A stretch of DNA of 10,329 bases, from assembly GCA_029982105.1 (NCBI GenBank), contig JARRCQ010000034.1, positions 1 through 10,329 of the forward strand, written 5' to 3'. A program made the translations under genes and the position numbers. Positions within the stretch are counted from its first letter, which is position 1. Each line of letters begins with the position of its first letter. Source of the DNA: Candidatus Atribacteria bacterium. GTDB taxonomy: Bacteria > Atribacterota > Atribacteria > Atribacterales > Caldatribacteriaceae. Below, one piece after another: positions 1 to 7,229 of the stretch. Below the pieces are notes generated by a model. That model worked only from the letters and a program-made list of their open reading frames with translations. It searched no databases and had not been told where the DNA came from.

Positions 1-127
1 AAACCTGAACTGAGTTAAAGGAAAGACTAAAAGATTAGGACGTTTTGAGGGTAAAACTAGCTCGATGAAAAAAGCAATAGTTTTTCTAAAACCTGGAGAA
101 AGAATAAAAGCCTTTGATATTACTTAA
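1..127 (+). CDS. rplW: 50S ribosomal protein L23, C-terminal fragment (frame interrupted at left edge)
   Basis: L23 binds domain III of 23S rRNA at the peptide exit and is the docking site for trigger factor and SRP. Only the last 37 codons, from base 14, read as L23: a VKGKTKRLGRFEGK stretch, then KKAIVFLKPGE and a short tail ending in TAA at 125-127. This is the typical L23 C-terminus, and its place directly before rplB is the standard S10 operon order. In this frame bases 11-13 are TGA, which should not occur inside L23. The other two frames are also closed, at 6-8 and 16-18. An upstream frameshift, a base error or a contig end would explain this. The family call for bases 14-127 is firm; whether the gene is intact cannot be judged. 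Confidence 0.82.
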
Positions 128-142
128 AAAGGAGAGAATGGT

Positions 143-967
143 ATGGCTAATTTGAAAGAATACAGGCCGGTTACACCAGGCCGAAGACATATGACGGGCT
201 ATACTTTTGAAGAAATCACTCCTGGTGGGCCAGAAAAATCTCTTTTAAAACCGCTGAAAAATAAGGCTGGAAGAGATAACCGGGGGAGAATTTCGGTAAG
301 ACACCAAGGAGGAGGACATAAGAGAAAATATCGGTGCATTGATTTTAAAAGAGATAAATTTGGTATCTCGGCTAAAGTGGAGAGGATTGAGTATGACCCC
401 AATCGTTCTGCTCGTATCGCTCTTTTAAAATATGCAGATGGAGAAAAACGGTATATCATTGCTCCCCTGGGAGTTGCAGTAGGAGATGTTTTGATGAGCG
501 GAGCAGAAGCCGAAGTTCGCCCGGGCAATGCCTTACCTCTTAGAAATATACCGGTAGGTACTTTCATTCATAACATAGAACTTAAAAGAGGTAAGGGTGG
601 GCAGTTGGCAAGAGCAGCGGGTGCCTATGCTCAATTAATGGCTAAAGAAGGAATCTATGCTCAGGTTCGACTTTCTTCTGGAGAGGTACGCCTGGTTCAT
701 ATGGATTGCTTAGCCACTATAGGTCAGGTGGGCAATATTGACCACGAAAATGTGGTAATTGGTAAAGCAGGAAGAAGCAGATGGTTAGGCATTAGACCCA
801 CAGTGCGAGGAGTGGCTATGAACCCCATTGACCATCCTCATGGTGGAGGAGAAGGAAAAGCCCACGGAGGAAGACACTCAGTTACTCCTTGGGGAGTGCC
901 TACTAAAGGCTTTAAGACCAGGAAGAATAAAAAGACAGATAAGTGGATTGTTAAGAGGAGGAAATAG
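143..967 (+). CDS. rplB: 50S ribosomal protein L2
   Basis: L2 is a primary 23S rRNA-binding protein needed for subunit association and for peptidyl transferase centre assembly. The 274-residue length is normal (E. coli has 273). The N-terminal OB-fold half includes [17 protein letters not shown] near residues 48-64. The C-terminal SH3-like half carries the family signature [16 protein letters not shown] near residues 230-245. His231 in it probably matches the functionally important His229 of E. coli. The tail is lysine and arginine rich, as usual. The ATG at 143 follows a GGAGAG ribosome binding site at 131-136 by 6 bases and gives the conserved [15 protein letters not shown] start. It lies 15 bases after rplW and 2 bases before rpsS. 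Nothing is unusual. Confidence 0.98.
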   Translation: MANLKEYRPVTPGRRHMTGYTFEEITPGGPEKSLLKPLKNKAGRDNRGRISVRHQGGGHKRKYRCIDFKRDKFGISAKVERIEYDPNRSARIALLKYADGEKRYIIAPLGVAVGDVLMSGAEAEVRPGNALPLRNIPVGTFIHNIELKRGKGGQLARAAGAYAQLMAKEGIYAQVRLSSGEVRLVHMDCLATIGQVGNIDHENVVIGKAGRSRWLGIRPTVRGVAMNPIDHPHGGGEGKAHGGRHSVTPWGVPTKGFKTRKNKKTDKWIVKRRK

Positions 968-969
968 TA

Positions 970-1254
970 ATGGGTAGGTCTACAAAAAAAGGCCCTTATA
1001 TAGATGCTCGGTTGCGAGGAAGAATTGATGAGCTCAATCGCAAAGGAGAAAAAAGAGTAGTCAAAACCTGGTGCCGGGCTTGTGTGATAATTCCTGAAAT
1101 GGTAGGACATACGATTGCTGTCCACAATGGAAAAAAACACATTCCTGTTTATATTACTGAGCAGATGGTAGGACATAGATTGGGAGAGTTTGCTCCTACT
1201 CGAACCTTTAAGGGACACGGCAATCCTACAGAGCGTTCTACGGCGTTGAAGTAA
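970..1254 (+). CDS. rpsS: 30S ribosomal protein S19
   Basis: S19 sits in the head of the 30S subunit, pairs with S13, and contacts the A-site tRNA region and the 50S subunit. The 94-residue length is typical. The start [12 protein letters not shown] and the long signature [20 protein letters not shown] followed by [15 protein letters not shown] are diagnostic. In place of the common WSRRS stretch the protein has TWCRAC (residues 34-39), with two cysteines; this is a variation in a loop and not a known zinc site. The ribosome binding site AGGAGG overlaps the end of rplB, and the ATG is 2 bases after the rplB stop, so the two genes are probably translationally coupled. Confidence 0.97.
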   Translation: MGRSTKKGPYIDARLRGRIDELNRKGEKRVVKTWCRACVIIPEMVGHTIAVHNGKKHIPVYITEQMVGHRLGEFAPTRTFKGHGNPTERSTALK

Positions 1255-1260
1255 GGGAGG
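1255..1260 (+). promoter_or_regulatory. ribosome binding site that fixes the rplV start
   Basis: GGGAGG directly follows the rpsS stop. It is 7 bases from the ATG at 1268 but only 1 base from an in-frame TTG at 1262. The spacing therefore favours the ATG. Confidence 0.75.
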
Positions 1261-1267
1261 ATTGGGT

Positions 1268-1606
1268 ATGGAAGTTAAGGCAACAGCAAAGTATTTGAGT
1301 ATTTCACCTCGTAAAGCCAGACAGGCAGTGGATTTAATTCGGGGGAAATCAGCGCAAGAGGCTCTGGCTACTTTGCAATTTATTCCTAAGAAGTCAGCCA
1401 GGATGGTATATAAGGTTTTAAAGTCTGCAGTGGCTAATGCTGAGAATAATTATGATATGGATGTAGACCAGTTAATAGTATCTCAGGCTTTTGTGGATCA
1501 GGGGCCGACTTTAAAACGGGTGCGTCCTCGAGCTATGGGTAGAGGATATCTAATCAGAAAAAGAACCTCTCATATTACGGTGGCAGTTGCGGAAAAGGAG
1601 GAATAG
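1268..1606 (+). CDS. rplV: 50S ribosomal protein L22
   Basis: L22 lines the nascent peptide exit tunnel; its long beta hairpin forms the constriction with L4. From the ATG at 1268 the product is 112 residues, close to the family norm. The globular part contains [16 protein letters not shown] and [14 protein letters not shown]. The hairpin region [20 protein letters not shown] runs from about residue 74 to 93 and is followed by KRTSHITV. An in-frame TTG at 1262 would add two residues but sits too close to the Shine-Dalgarno. The gene is 13 bases after rpsS and 3 bases before rpsC, whose ribosome binding site lies inside the rplV 3' end. Macrolide resistance changes known in this family affect the hairpin tip; the tip here looks ordinary. 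Confidence 0.97.
   Translation: MEVKATAKYLSISPRKARQAVDLIRGKSAQEALATLQFIPKKSARMVYKVLKSAVANAENNYDMDVDQLIVSQAFVDQGPTLKRVRPRAMGRGYLIRKRTSHITVAVAEKEE
1595..1601 (+). promoter_or_regulatory. ribosome binding site for the TTG start of rpsC
   Basis: AAGGAGG, an almost complete anti-16S match, lies inside the last codons of rplV. It is 8 bases before TTG at 1610 and supports that uncommon start codon. Confidence 0.75.
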
Positions 1607-1609
1607 TAA

Positions 1610-2329
1610 TTGGGGCAAAAAGTAAATCCAATTGGTTTACGGTTAGGAATCGTTAAAGATTGGCAGTCGCGATGGTATGCAGAAAATAAATTTAAAGATT
1701 ATCTGATAGAAGACTTACAAATTCGTCAAGAAGTTAAGAATAGATTTTATCGCTCTGGTATTTCTCAAGTGCAAGTGGAGCGATTAGCTAATCAGATAAA
1801 AATAATTGTTAAAACTTCTCGACCTGGTATCGTTATTGGCAGAAAAGGTAGTGAAGTAGAGAAACTTCGTCAAGATATCCAAAGTTTGACTGGGAATCAA
1901 AACATCCAAATTTCAGTAGAAGAAGTATCTATTCCTGAACTTGATGCTCAATTGGTAGCTGAAAATGTTGCTTCTCAGATAGAGCGGAGAGTTTCTTATC
2001 GGCGGGCTATGAAGCAAGCTATTACTCGAGCTTTGAGGATGGGAGCTCAAGGGATAAAAATATCCTGTTCTGGGCGTTTAGCCGGAGCAGAAATTGCTCG
2101 GGAAGAATGGTATCGTGAAGGTCGTCTTCCTCTCCATACTTTACGGGCAGATATAGATTATGGTTTTGCTGAATCTCTTACTACTTATGGAAAAATTGGA
2201 GTAAAAGTGTGGATATTCAAAGGAGAGGTGATTTCTCCTGGGGAATTGTTGGAAGTAAAAGATGTTTCTTCCCGGAAAAATGAAGGAGTAAGTTATGAGG
2301 AGGTAGCAGAAGACCATGCTGATGCCTAA
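1610..2329 (+). CDS. rpsC: 30S ribosomal protein S3
   Basis: S3 lies at the mRNA entry channel of the 30S head and helps the ribosome unwind mRNA. The length is 239 residues. The N-terminus [14 protein letters not shown] is the family signature and forces a TTG start, since no ATG or GTG is near in frame. The type II KH domain has its GRKG loop at residues 77-80. The C-terminal domain has [14 protein letters not shown] near 151-164. Arg131, Arg132 and Lys135 match the residues of E. coli S3 linked to ribosomal helicase activity. The last five codons overlap the start of rplP by 14 bases. The acidic C-terminal tail also encodes the rplP ribosome binding site. Confidence 0.97.
   Translation: MGQKVNPIGLRLGIVKDWQSRWYAENKFKDYLIEDLQIRQEVKNRFYRSGISQVQVERLANQIKIIVKTSRPGIVIGRKGSEVEKLRQDIQSLTGNQNIQISVEEVSIPELDAQLVAENVASQIERRVSYRRAMKQAITRALRMGAQGIKISCSGRLAGAEIAREEWYREGRLPLHTLRADIDYGFAESLTTYGKIGVKVWIFKGEVISPGELLEVKDVSSRKNEGVSYEEVAEDHADA
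2298..2304 (+). promoter_or_regulatory. ribosome binding site for rplP inside rpsC
   Basis: AGGAGGT lies 11 bases before ATG 2316 and 17 before ATG 2322. It therefore favours the upstream ATG, which also gives the conserved MLxP start of L16. Confidence 0.7.
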
Positions 2330-2726
2330 TAAAGTTAAATATAGAAAACAACATCGGGGAAGAATGAAAGGGTTAGCTTCTCGGGGCAACAGCGTTGATT
2401 TTGGAGATTTTGGCTTACAGGCTTTAGAGCCAGCTTGGATTACTAACCCTCAAATTGAAGCGGCTCGAGTGACCCTTTCTCGTCATATGAAGAAAGGAAA
2501 AATATGGATTCGTATCTTTCCTGATAAGCCCTATACTAAAAAGCCCACGGAAACCAGGATGGGAAAAGGGAAAGGACCAGTAGAAGGATGGGTAGCAGTA
2601 GTAAAACCGGGAAGGATTCTATTTGAGATAGGAGGAGTAGATAGAGACACAGCGCGAGAGGCTCTCCGGTTAGCTTCTCATAAGTTGCCAATTAAGACCA
2701 GGGTGGTGGAAAGAAGCATTGATTAG
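2316..2726 (+). CDS. rplP: 50S ribosomal protein L16
   Basis: L16 organises the 23S rRNA around the A-site tRNA elbow and joins late in 50S assembly. The 136-residue length matches the family. Visible signatures are [19 protein letters not shown] at the N-terminus, [11 protein letters not shown] near residue 41, [19 protein letters not shown] from residue 81, and [10 protein letters not shown] near the end. Arg81 corresponds to the arginine hydroxylated in E. coli L16; whether this host has such a hydroxylase cannot be seen here. The ATG at 2316 is preferred over the one at 2322 because of the conserved leader and the ribosome binding site spacing. The gene overlaps rpsC by 14 bases in another frame, which suggests coupled translation. 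Confidence 0.97.
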   Translation: MLMPNKVKYRKQHRGRMKGLASRGNSVDFGDFGLQALEPAWITNPQIEAARVTLSRHMKKGKIWIRIFPDKPYTKKPTETRMGKGKGPVEGWVAVVKPGRILFEIGGVDRDTAREALRLASHKLPIKTRVVERSID

Positions 2727-2737
2727 GGGTGAGAGAT

Positions 2738-2950
2738 ATGAAAGCTTCAGATCTTCGTAATTTGACTGATGAAGAATTAAATCAGAGGTTTAAAGATTTA
2801 CGTACCGAACTTTTCAATTTACGTTTTCAAAGTATTACCGGTCAATTAGGTAATCCTAAGAGGATAAATGTGGTTAAAAAAGATATCGCTCGAGTGAAAA
2901 CGATTTTGAGAGAAAGAGAATTGTCTAAAGAAAAGCAGGGGGTCAGGTGA
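2738..2950 (+). CDS. rpmC: 50S ribosomal protein L29
   Basis: L29 is a small two-helix protein next to L23 at the tunnel exit. From the ATG at 2738 it has 70 residues and starts [14 protein letters not shown], as family members do. The core [20 protein letters not shown] (about residues 25-44) and [11 protein letters not shown] are diagnostic. An in-frame GTG at 2729 would add three residues (MRD), but it would have only a weak binding site, whereas GGGGTGA at 2726-2732 is well placed for the ATG. The TGA stop is immediately followed by the ATG of rpsQ with no base between, so reinitiation or coupling is likely. Confidence 0.95.
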   Translation: MKASDLRNLTDEELNQRFKDLRTELFNLRFQSITGQLGNPKRINVVKKDIARVKTILRERELSKEKQGVR

Positions 2951-3241
2951 ATGGGAGCAAGAAAAAGATTGGTCGGTGAAGTGGTTGGCGATGCTATGGA
3001 TAAAACGGTGATGGTGAAAGTGGTGAGAATTTCCGAGCATCCTCTTTATGGAAAGAAGGTTAAAAAAGCTCGCCGATTAGCCGTTCATGATGAAAATAAA
3101 ATTAGCGCAGTGGGAGACCGGGTTGTGATTGAAGAGACCAGACCTTTAAGCAAAACTAAAAGATGGCGAGTGGTTACGGTATTGGAAAAAGCCAAGATAA
3201 AGGGAGGAGAAGAAATTGATTCAGCCGAGAACTATGCTTGA
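2951..3241 (+). CDS. rpsQ: 30S ribosomal protein S17
   Basis: S17 is an OB-fold primary binder of 16S rRNA in the 30S body. The 96-residue product has the usual core: [16 protein letters not shown] near residues 9-24, [19 protein letters not shown], then [18 protein letters not shown] near 56-73. About 15 residues follow the usual end of the fold (after VVTVLEK). They are acidic, and their codons contain the rplN ribosome binding site and the first 26 bases of rplN. The tail may therefore be kept partly for the overlap. Start ATG 2951 directly abuts the rpmC stop; a run of G at 2938-2942 lies 8 bases upstream. Confidence 0.96.
   Translation: MGARKRLVGEVVGDAMDKTVMVKVVRISEHPLYGKKVKKARRLAVHDENKISAVGDRVVIEETRPLSKTKRWRVVTVLEKAKIKGGEEIDSAENYA
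3201..3209 (+). promoter_or_regulatory. ribosome binding site for the TTG start of rplN
   Basis: AGGGAGGAG sits inside the 3' end of rpsQ. Its GGGAGG core is 8 bases before TTG 3216, which supports a start within the neighbouring gene. Confidence 0.75.
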
Positions 3242-3584
3242 GGTCGCTGACAATACTGGAGCTAAGAAAATAATGTGTATTCGAGTGATGGGTGGTTCTA
3301 ATCGCCGTTATGCCAGCATTGGAGATGTGATTATTGCTGCGGTGAAGGAAGCCGAACCTCACTCTAACGTGAAAAAGGGAGAAGTGGTAAGAGCAGTAGT
3401 GGTTAGGACTAAAAAAGAGGTCGGAAGAGGAGACGGTAGTTTTGTCCGTTTTGACGATAATGCTGCTGTTTTAGTTACCAACCAGGATGTACCTCGAGGA
3501 ACTCGAATTTTTGGTCCGGTGGGAAGAGAATTGAGAGACCGCAATTTTTTGCGAATTATCTCCCTGGCTCCTGAGGTAGTATGA
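3216..3584 (+). CDS. rplN: 50S ribosomal protein L14
   Basis: L14 sits at the subunit interface, forms intersubunit bridges with 16S rRNA and binds the silencing factor RsfS. The product is 122 residues, the standard length, and begins [20 protein letters not shown], which fixes the TTG start at 3216. Further family blocks are [12 protein letters not shown] and the [17 protein letters not shown] region, then the [13 protein letters not shown] stretch. The C-terminus has [14 protein letters not shown]. The first 26 bases lie within rpsQ in another frame. The TGA stop overlaps an ATG at 3581 that may be the start of rplX. No residue loss or length change was seen. Confidence 0.97.
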   Translation: MIQPRTMLEVADNTGAKKIMCIRVMGGSNRRYASIGDVIIAAVKEAEPHSNVKKGEVVRAVVVRTKKEVGRGDGSFVRFDDNAAVLVTNQDVPRGTRIFGPVGRELRDRNFLRIISLAPEVV

Positions 3585-3598
3585 GGAAGGTGGTTAAG

Positions 3599-3946
3599 AT
3601 GGAAAAGCAAGAAGAAAGAGTTAGTGTAGTTATAAAAAAAGGTGATGTAGTGGAAGTGGTGCGGGGTAGGAACAGGGGAAAACGAGGGAAGGTTTTGAGA
3701 GTTTTTCCCGGAAAAGGAGAAGCAGTAGTAGAGGGAGTTAATATGGTTAAAAAACATGCTCGTCCTACCCAGGATAACCCCCAAGGGGGAATAATGACCA
3801 GAGAAAATCCGATAAAAATATCTAATTTAAGATTGGTTTGTAGTCGCTGTAACCAACTTACTAAAATTCGGAGAGCTAAAGTAGCTGAATCTCATTTTCG
3901 GGTCAGAGTATGTAAAAAATGTGGAGAAATAATAGATAAGGTGTAG
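3599..3946 (+). CDS. rplX: 50S ribosomal protein L24, with C4 zinc-ribbon-like tail
   Basis: L24 starts 50S assembly by binding the 5' end of 23S rRNA. The KOW domain is plain: [20 protein letters not shown] near residues 13-32 and [13 protein letters not shown] near 44-56. The C-terminal part has Cys81-x2-Cys84 and Cys105-x2-Cys108, spaced as a zinc ribbon; this pair is found in many bacterial L24 proteins but not in E. coli. The start is uncertain. ATG 3599 gives 115 residues with a purine-rich AAGGTGG 5 bases upstream. ATG 3581 gives 121 residues and overlaps the rplN stop, but its GAGGT is only 3 bases away. Both carry a few more N-terminal residues than the usual M-x-KKGD start. The gene is 17 bases before rplE. 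Confidence 0.93.
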   Translation: MEKQEERVSVVIKKGDVVEVVRGRNRGKRGKVLRVFPGKGEAVVEGVNMVKKHARPTQDNPQGGIMTRENPIKISNLRLVCSRCNQLTKIRRAKVAESHFRVRVCKKCGEIIDKV

Positions 3947-3963
3947 CAAGGGGGCCTGTAGCT

Positions 3964-4503
3964 GTGTCTATCACTAAAGAAAGATACCAGAAAGAAGTAG
4001 TTCCTCGTTTAATTGAGAACTTTGGGTATCAAAATGTTATGCAAGTTCCCAAAGTAGAAAAAATAGTTATTAATGTGGGAGTAGGAGATGCTACTCAAAA
4101 TGCTCGTTACCTCGACTTAGCGGTAGAGGAGTTAACTCTTATTACCGGGCAAAAGCCATTGGTAACTCGGGCTAAGAAGTCTATATCTAATTTTAAACTA
4201 CGTCGAGGAGCATCCATTGGCTGTAAAGTTACTTTGAGAAGAAATTCGATGTACGAGTTTATGGATCGGTTTTTGAATATATCCGTAGCTCGTATCCGCG
4301 ATTTTAGAGGATTTCCGGATAGTTCTTTTGATGGGAGAGGGAACTGTACTATTGGTATCAAAGAACAGTTGATTTTCCCAGAGATTAGTTATGATAAAGT
4401 AGAACGAGTTAGAGGTATGAATATTACTTTTGTAACTACTGCTTCCACTGATGAAGAAGCTAAGGCTTTGTTGGAAGCATTAGGCTTACCATTTAGGAAA
4501 TAG
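3964..4503 (+). CDS. rplE: 50S ribosomal protein L5
   Basis: L5 binds 5S rRNA in the central protuberance and contacts P-site tRNA. The product has 179 residues, the standard length. Signatures include [16 protein letters not shown] near residues 28-43, [20 protein letters not shown] near 59-78, the IRDFRGF block, and [11 protein letters not shown] with the MNITFVTTA end. The GTG start at 3964 is the only plausible one; an AAGGGGG at 3948-3954 stands 9 bases upstream. In E. coli, S8 represses this operon by binding near the rplE start. The 17-base gap here is short, and no S8-like helix could be recognised, so this control is not supported from the sequence. Confidence 0.97.
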   Translation: MSITKERYQKEVVPRLIENFGYQNVMQVPKVEKIVINVGVGDATQNARYLDLAVEELTLITGQKPLVTRAKKSISNFKLRRGASIGCKVTLRRNSMYEFMDRFLNISVARIRDFRGFPDSSFDGRGNCTIGIKEQLIFPEISYDKVERVRGMNITFVTTASTDEEAKALLEALGLPFRK

Positions 4504-4510
4504 AGGAGGT
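4504..4510 (+). promoter_or_regulatory. ribosome binding site that fixes the rpsN start
   Basis: AGGAGGT follows the rplE stop. It is 6 bases from ATG 4517 but 0 and 3 bases from in-frame TTG codons at 4511 and 4514, so the ATG is the start. Confidence 0.8.
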
Positions 4511-4516
4511 TTGTTG

Positions 4517-4702
4517 ATGGCTCGTAAATCTAAAGTAGAAAGAGAGAAAAAAGATTTGAAATTTAAAGTTCGTTATAGAAATAGATGTAGTTTGTGTGGA
4601 AGACCTCGGGGTTACTTGCGGGATTTTGGGCTGTGCAGAATTTGTTTTCGTAATTTAGCAGGTAAAGGTGAAATACCGGGAGTAACCAAGTCAAGTTGGT
4701 AA
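4517..4702 (+). CDS. rpsN: 30S ribosomal protein S14, type Z (zinc form)
   Basis: S14 completes assembly of the 30S head next to S3 and S10. This is the short zinc-binding form of 61 residues, not the 101-residue zinc-free form of E. coli. The zinc ligands are Cys24, Cys27, Cys40 and Cys43 in two C-x2-C pairs. The tail [11 protein letters not shown] is typical. The start at 4517 gives MARKS, as in the family. The N-terminal arm is rich in Lys, Arg and Glu. It is 13 bases after rplE and 15 before rpsH, the usual position in the spc operon. A zinc-free copy elsewhere in the genome is possible but cannot be seen. Confidence 0.97.
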   Translation: MARKSKVEREKKDLKFKVRYRNRCSLCGRPRGYLRDFGLCRICFRNLAGKGEIPGVTKSSW

Positions 4703-4708
4703 AGGAGG
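4702..4708 (+). promoter_or_regulatory. ribosome binding site for the GTG start of rpsH
   Basis: AAGGAGG begins within the rpsN stop codon and lies 9 bases before GTG 4718, supporting this start. Confidence 0.7.
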
Positions 4709-4717
4709 AAAAATATA

Positions 4718-5119
4718 GTGGCTCATACAGATCCCATTGCCGATATGTTGACGAGGATAAGGAATGCCTTAAAAGCAGGAGAAAATACAGTTAAGGTTCC
4801 TGTTTCTCGGCCTAAAATTGAAATAGCTCGAATCCTTAAAGAGGAAGGCTATATTAACGATTATAAAGTTCTTGCTCCGGAAGGCGGAAAAAGTGATTTA
4901 ATTATCGAGCTAAAATATGGTCCTAATCGGGAAAGAGTAATCAATGGTTTAAAAAGGATAAGCAAACCAGGATTGAGAGTATATGCCAAGAAAAATGAGA
5001 TACCTGTACTTTTAGGGGGGATGGGCACCGTAGTAGTTTCTACCTCGCAAGGGGTGATGACGGGGAAAGAAGCGAAAAAAGTAGGTGTAGGCGGAGAAAT
5101 TATTTGCTACATTTGGTGA
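4718..5119 (+). CDS. rpsH: 30S ribosomal protein S8
   Basis: S8 is a primary 16S rRNA binder of the central domain and, in enterobacteria, the repressor of the spc operon. The 133-residue product begins [18 protein letters not shown], so the GTG at 4718 is the start. The N-terminal alpha/beta domain continues with [20 protein letters not shown]. The C-terminal domain holds [14 protein letters not shown] and the diagnostic [20 protein letters not shown], ending in a Trp. The length and order are normal. Thirteen bases separate it from rplF, and that gap holds the next ribosome binding site. Confidence 0.97.
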   Translation: MAHTDPIADMLTRIRNALKAGENTVKVPVSRPKIEIARILKEEGYINDYKVLAPEGGKSDLIIELKYGPNRERVINGLKRISKPGLRVYAKKNEIPVLLGGMGTVVVSTSQGVMTGKEAKKVGVGGEIICYIW

Positions 5120-5132
5120 AGGAGGATTAGGC

Positions 5133-5669
5133 ATGTCTCGTATAGGAAAGAAACCGATAATGATCCCAGATGGTGTAAGTGTAGAAATTAATAACCATAA
5201 AATAGTGGTTAAAGGTCCTCTGGGCACCTTAGAAAGAGAGATTCATCCTCGAATGAGGATAAAAAAAGAGGAGAATGTTATTGAGGTAACCAGAGAGGGA
5301 GAAGATAAATTAGACCGTTCTCTTCATGGCTTGACTCGGACGCTGGTAGCTAACATGGTAGAGGGAGTATCTCGAGGTTTTGAGAAAGCCCTGGAGATTA
5401 ATGGATTAGGCTATCGAGCTCAAAAGAAAGGACAAAATTTAGTTCTTAATCTGGGATTTTCTCATCCCGTAGAAATAGAGCCTCCCTCTGGCGTTACCTT
5501 TGAGGTGGAGGGTCAGGTAGTGAGAGTAAAAGGTGCCGATAAGGAAAAAGTAGGTCAAGTAGCGGCTAACATCAGGAAGTTGAAAGAGGTAGAGCCCTAT
5601 CATGGCACAGGAATTAAGTATGTGGGCGAAGTTATAAGGAGAAAACAGGGTAAAGCAGTGGCCAAATGA
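5133..5669 (+). CDS. rplF: 50S ribosomal protein L6
   Basis: L6 lies near the sarcin-ricin loop and the factor-binding stalk base. The 178-residue product begins MSRIGKKPIMIPDGV, the family start. Its two related domains cover about residues 1-82 and 83-178. The second carries NGLGYRAQKKGQNLVLNLG, and the C-terminal signature PYHGTGIKYVGEVIRRKQGK lies at 155-174. A strong GAAGGAGGA overlaps the rpsH stop, 6 bases before ATG 5133. No missing segment was found. The protein ends in a basic tail, as usual, and rplR follows after 15 bases. Confidence 0.97.
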   Translation: MSRIGKKPIMIPDGVSVEINNHKIVVKGPLGTLEREIHPRMRIKKEENVIEVTREGEDKLDRSLHGLTRTLVANMVEGVSRGFEKALEINGLGYRAQKKGQNLVLNLGFSHPVEIEPPSGVTFEVEGQVVRVKGADKEKVGQVAANIRKLKEVEPYHGTGIKYVGEVIRRKQGKAVAK

Positions 5670-5684
5670 AGGGAGAGTTTTATT

Positions 5685-6044
5685 ATGTCAGTAGAGGAAA
5701 AAAGAGCAAAGAGAGATAAAAGACATAGAAGGATACGAAAAAAAGTACGGGGGAGTATGGAGTGTCCTCGCCTTGCTGTTTTCCGTAGCCTCAGACATAT
5801 ATATGGACAGATTATTGACGACGATGAAGGTAAAACTTTGGTAGCTGTCTCTTCTCTTTCTGCCGAAATTAAAGGAAAGAGCGGTTCTAAGGCGGAGGTG
5901 GCTAAAGAGGTGGGAAAACTACTGGCTCAGAAGGCCCAGGAAAAGGGAATAGAGAGTGTGGTTTTCGACCGGGGAGGATATAAATATCATGGTCGAGTTA
6001 AGGCTTTAGCCGAAGGAGCCAGAGAAGGTGGATTGCGATTTTAA
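5685..6044 (+). CDS. rplR: 50S ribosomal protein L18
   Basis: L18 binds 5S rRNA with L5 and links it to 23S rRNA. The 119-residue product has the expected very basic N-terminal arm ([20 protein letters not shown]), then [20 protein letters not shown]. It continues with TLVAVSSLS, the [20 protein letters not shown] helix and [20 protein letters not shown], and ends GLRF. The ATG at 5685 is 7 bases after GGGAGAG. All blocks match the family, and the length is within its normal 117-122 range. rpsE begins 18 bases later. Confidence 0.97.
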   Translation: MSVEEKRAKRDKRHRRIRKKVRGSMECPRLAVFRSLRHIYGQIIDDDEGKTLVAVSSLSAEIKGKSGSKAEVAKEVGKLLAQKAQEKGIESVVFDRGGYKYHGRVKALAEGAREGGLRF

Positions 6045-6062
6045 GTGGATGGAGGTTAAAAG

Positions 6063-6572
6063 ATGAAGCGAGTAAAGCCAGAAGGTTTAGAGCTTAAAGA
6101 GAGATTAATAGGAGTAAGTCGAGTAAGTAAAGTGGCTAAGGGAGGTAAGCGTTTTGGTTTTCGAGCTGTGGTGGCAGTGGGAAATGGAGAAGGAGTGGTA
6201 GGCGTTGGAACCGGTAAAGCTAAAGAAGTCCCGGATGCGGTAAGAAAAGCCACTGATAAAGCTCGGAAATCTTTAATTCAATTCCCGATGAGAGGTACTA
6301 CCATTACTCATGAGTTGGTAGGAAAAGCTGGAGCCAGCCGAGTGGTTTTGAGACCTGCTGCTCCAGGAACGGGAGTCATTGCTGGTGGAGCAGTGAGGGC
6401 CGTTTTGGAAGTAGCAGGACTAAAGGATGTGCTAACTAAATCTTTAGGAAGCAACAACCCTGTAAATTTGGCTCGAGCTACTATGCGAGGTCTCATGGAT
6501 TTAAAAGACCCCCGAGAAGTGGCTCGATTACGAGGAAAAGAAGTGAAAGACTTCTTTACTGTATCTCGCTAA
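6063..6572 (+). CDS. rpsE: 30S ribosomal protein S5
   Basis: S5 works with S4 and S12 in decoding accuracy and lies at the mRNA entry. The 169-residue product has the N-terminal double-stranded-RNA-binding-like domain (about residues 10-73), with [19 protein letters not shown] at 19-37. That segment is the loop where spectinomycin resistance changes arise in other bacteria; no known resistance change is obvious. The C-terminal domain includes [20 protein letters not shown] near 78-97 and [19 protein letters not shown] near 101-119. ATG 6063 is 6 bases after GGAGGT. The position between rplR and rpmD is standard. Confidence 0.97.
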   Translation: MKRVKPEGLELKERLIGVSRVSKVAKGGKRFGFRAVVAVGNGEGVVGVGTGKAKEVPDAVRKATDKARKSLIQFPMRGTTITHELVGKAGASRVVLRPAAPGTGVIAGGAVRAVLEVAGLKDVLTKSLGSNNPVNLARATMRGLMDLKDPREVARLRGKEVKDFFTVSR

Positions 6573-6585
6573 AGGAGAGAAAAAA

Positions 6586-6786
6586 ATGGGAGATAAGCTA
6601 CTGAAAATTACTCTAAAGAAAAGTCCCATTGGTAGGCCGGAGTCTCACAAAAAAACAGTCAGAGCTTTAGGCCTCCGTAAATTAAATCAGACTGTATGTC
6701 ATAAAGACTCTTCCTCCTTAAGAGGTATGATTAACAAAGTGAGTTATCTTTTAGAAGTAGAAACCGTAGAGGAAGGAGAAAAATAG
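6586..6786 (+). CDS. rpmD: 50S ribosomal protein L30
   Basis: L30 is a small ferredoxin-like-fold protein of the 50S subunit, present in many but not all bacteria. The product has 66 residues against about 60 in common bacterial forms; the extra residues are an acidic C-terminal tail rich in Glu. The core [31 protein letters not shown] is typical, and the final helix has [14 protein letters not shown]. An AAAGGAG right at the rpsE stop precedes ATG 6586. The stop is 1 base from the rplO start, whose binding site lies within the tail codons; this may explain the Glu-Gly-Glu-Lys ending. Confidence 0.95.
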   Translation: MGDKLLKITLKKSPIGRPESHKKTVRALGLRKLNQTVCHKDSSSLRGMINKVSYLLEVETVEEGEK

Positions 6787-6787
6787 T

Positions 6788-7228
6788 ATGGGAGTTAACA
6801 AATTAAAGCCTCAAGATGGCTCTTTTCATTATCCCAAGAGAGTAGGTCGAGGTATAGGTTCAGGTCATGGAAAAACCAGCGGGCGAGGCCATACCGGACA
6901 AAAATCTCGCTCGGGCAGTGGAATTCCTCCTTACTTTGAAGGAGGGCAAATGCCTTTGGTGCGTCGTATTCCTAAAAGGGGTTTCCAGAGCCAGAATAAA
7001 GAAGAATGGCAGATAATTAATATAGAGGTCCTCAATCGTTTTGCAGAAGGAGAAGAAGTAACCAAGGAGCTTCTGCAAAAAGCAGGCTTAATTAAAAATG
7101 CGGAACTTCCAGTTAAAGTTTTAGCTCAGGGAAAACTGGATAAAAAGTTAATAGTGAAAGCTGATGCTTTTTCTCTTTCGGCTAAAGAGAAAATTGAAGA
7201 AAAAGGCGGAAGAGCAGAGGTAGTATGA
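6788..7228 (+). CDS. rplO: 50S ribosomal protein L15
   Basis: L15 threads a long, glycine-rich N-terminal extension through 23S rRNA and is a late 50S assembly protein. The product has 146 residues, the usual length. The extension (about residues 17-45) shows VGRGIGSGHGKTSGRGHTGQ, followed by FEGGQMPLVRRIPKRGF, both diagnostic. The globular C-terminal half includes VKVLAQGKLDKKLIVKADAFS and the end segment with AKEKIEEKGG. ATG 6788 is preceded by GGAAGGAG within rpmD. The TGA stop is 1 base from the secY start, so the two genes are tightly joined, as in most bacteria. Confidence 0.97.
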   Translation: MGVNKLKPQDGSFHYPKRVGRGIGSGHGKTSGRGHTGQKSRSGSGIPPYFEGGQMPLVRRIPKRGFQSQNKEEWQIINIEVLNRFAEGEEVTKELLQKAGLIKNAELPVKVLAQGKLDKKLIVKADAFSLSAKEKIEEKGGRAEVV

Positions 7229-7229
7229 A

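Noticed and set aside
11..13. TGA as a sense codon (Trp or Gly recoding) to rescue rplW
   Set aside because: At least eight genes in the window end with TGA at family-typical lengths, and tryptophan is encoded by TGG throughout.
1262..1267. TTG at 1262 as the rplV start
   Set aside because: It lies 1 base from the Shine-Dalgarno; the ATG at 1268 has proper spacing and gives the usual L22 N-terminus.
2729..2737. GTG at 2729 as the rpmC start
   Set aside because: It overlaps the likely binding site and would add residues not typical of L29; ATG 2738 fits the family.
3947..3963. S8 repressor site upstream of rplE, as in E. coli
   Set aside because: The gap is only 17 bases, and no paired structure like the S8-binding helix could be traced by eye there or at the gene start.
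4511..4516. TTG codons at 4511 and 4514 as rpsN starts
   Set aside because: They abut or nearly abut the AGGAGGT binding site; ATG 4517 has 6-base spacing and gives the usual MARKS-type N-terminus.
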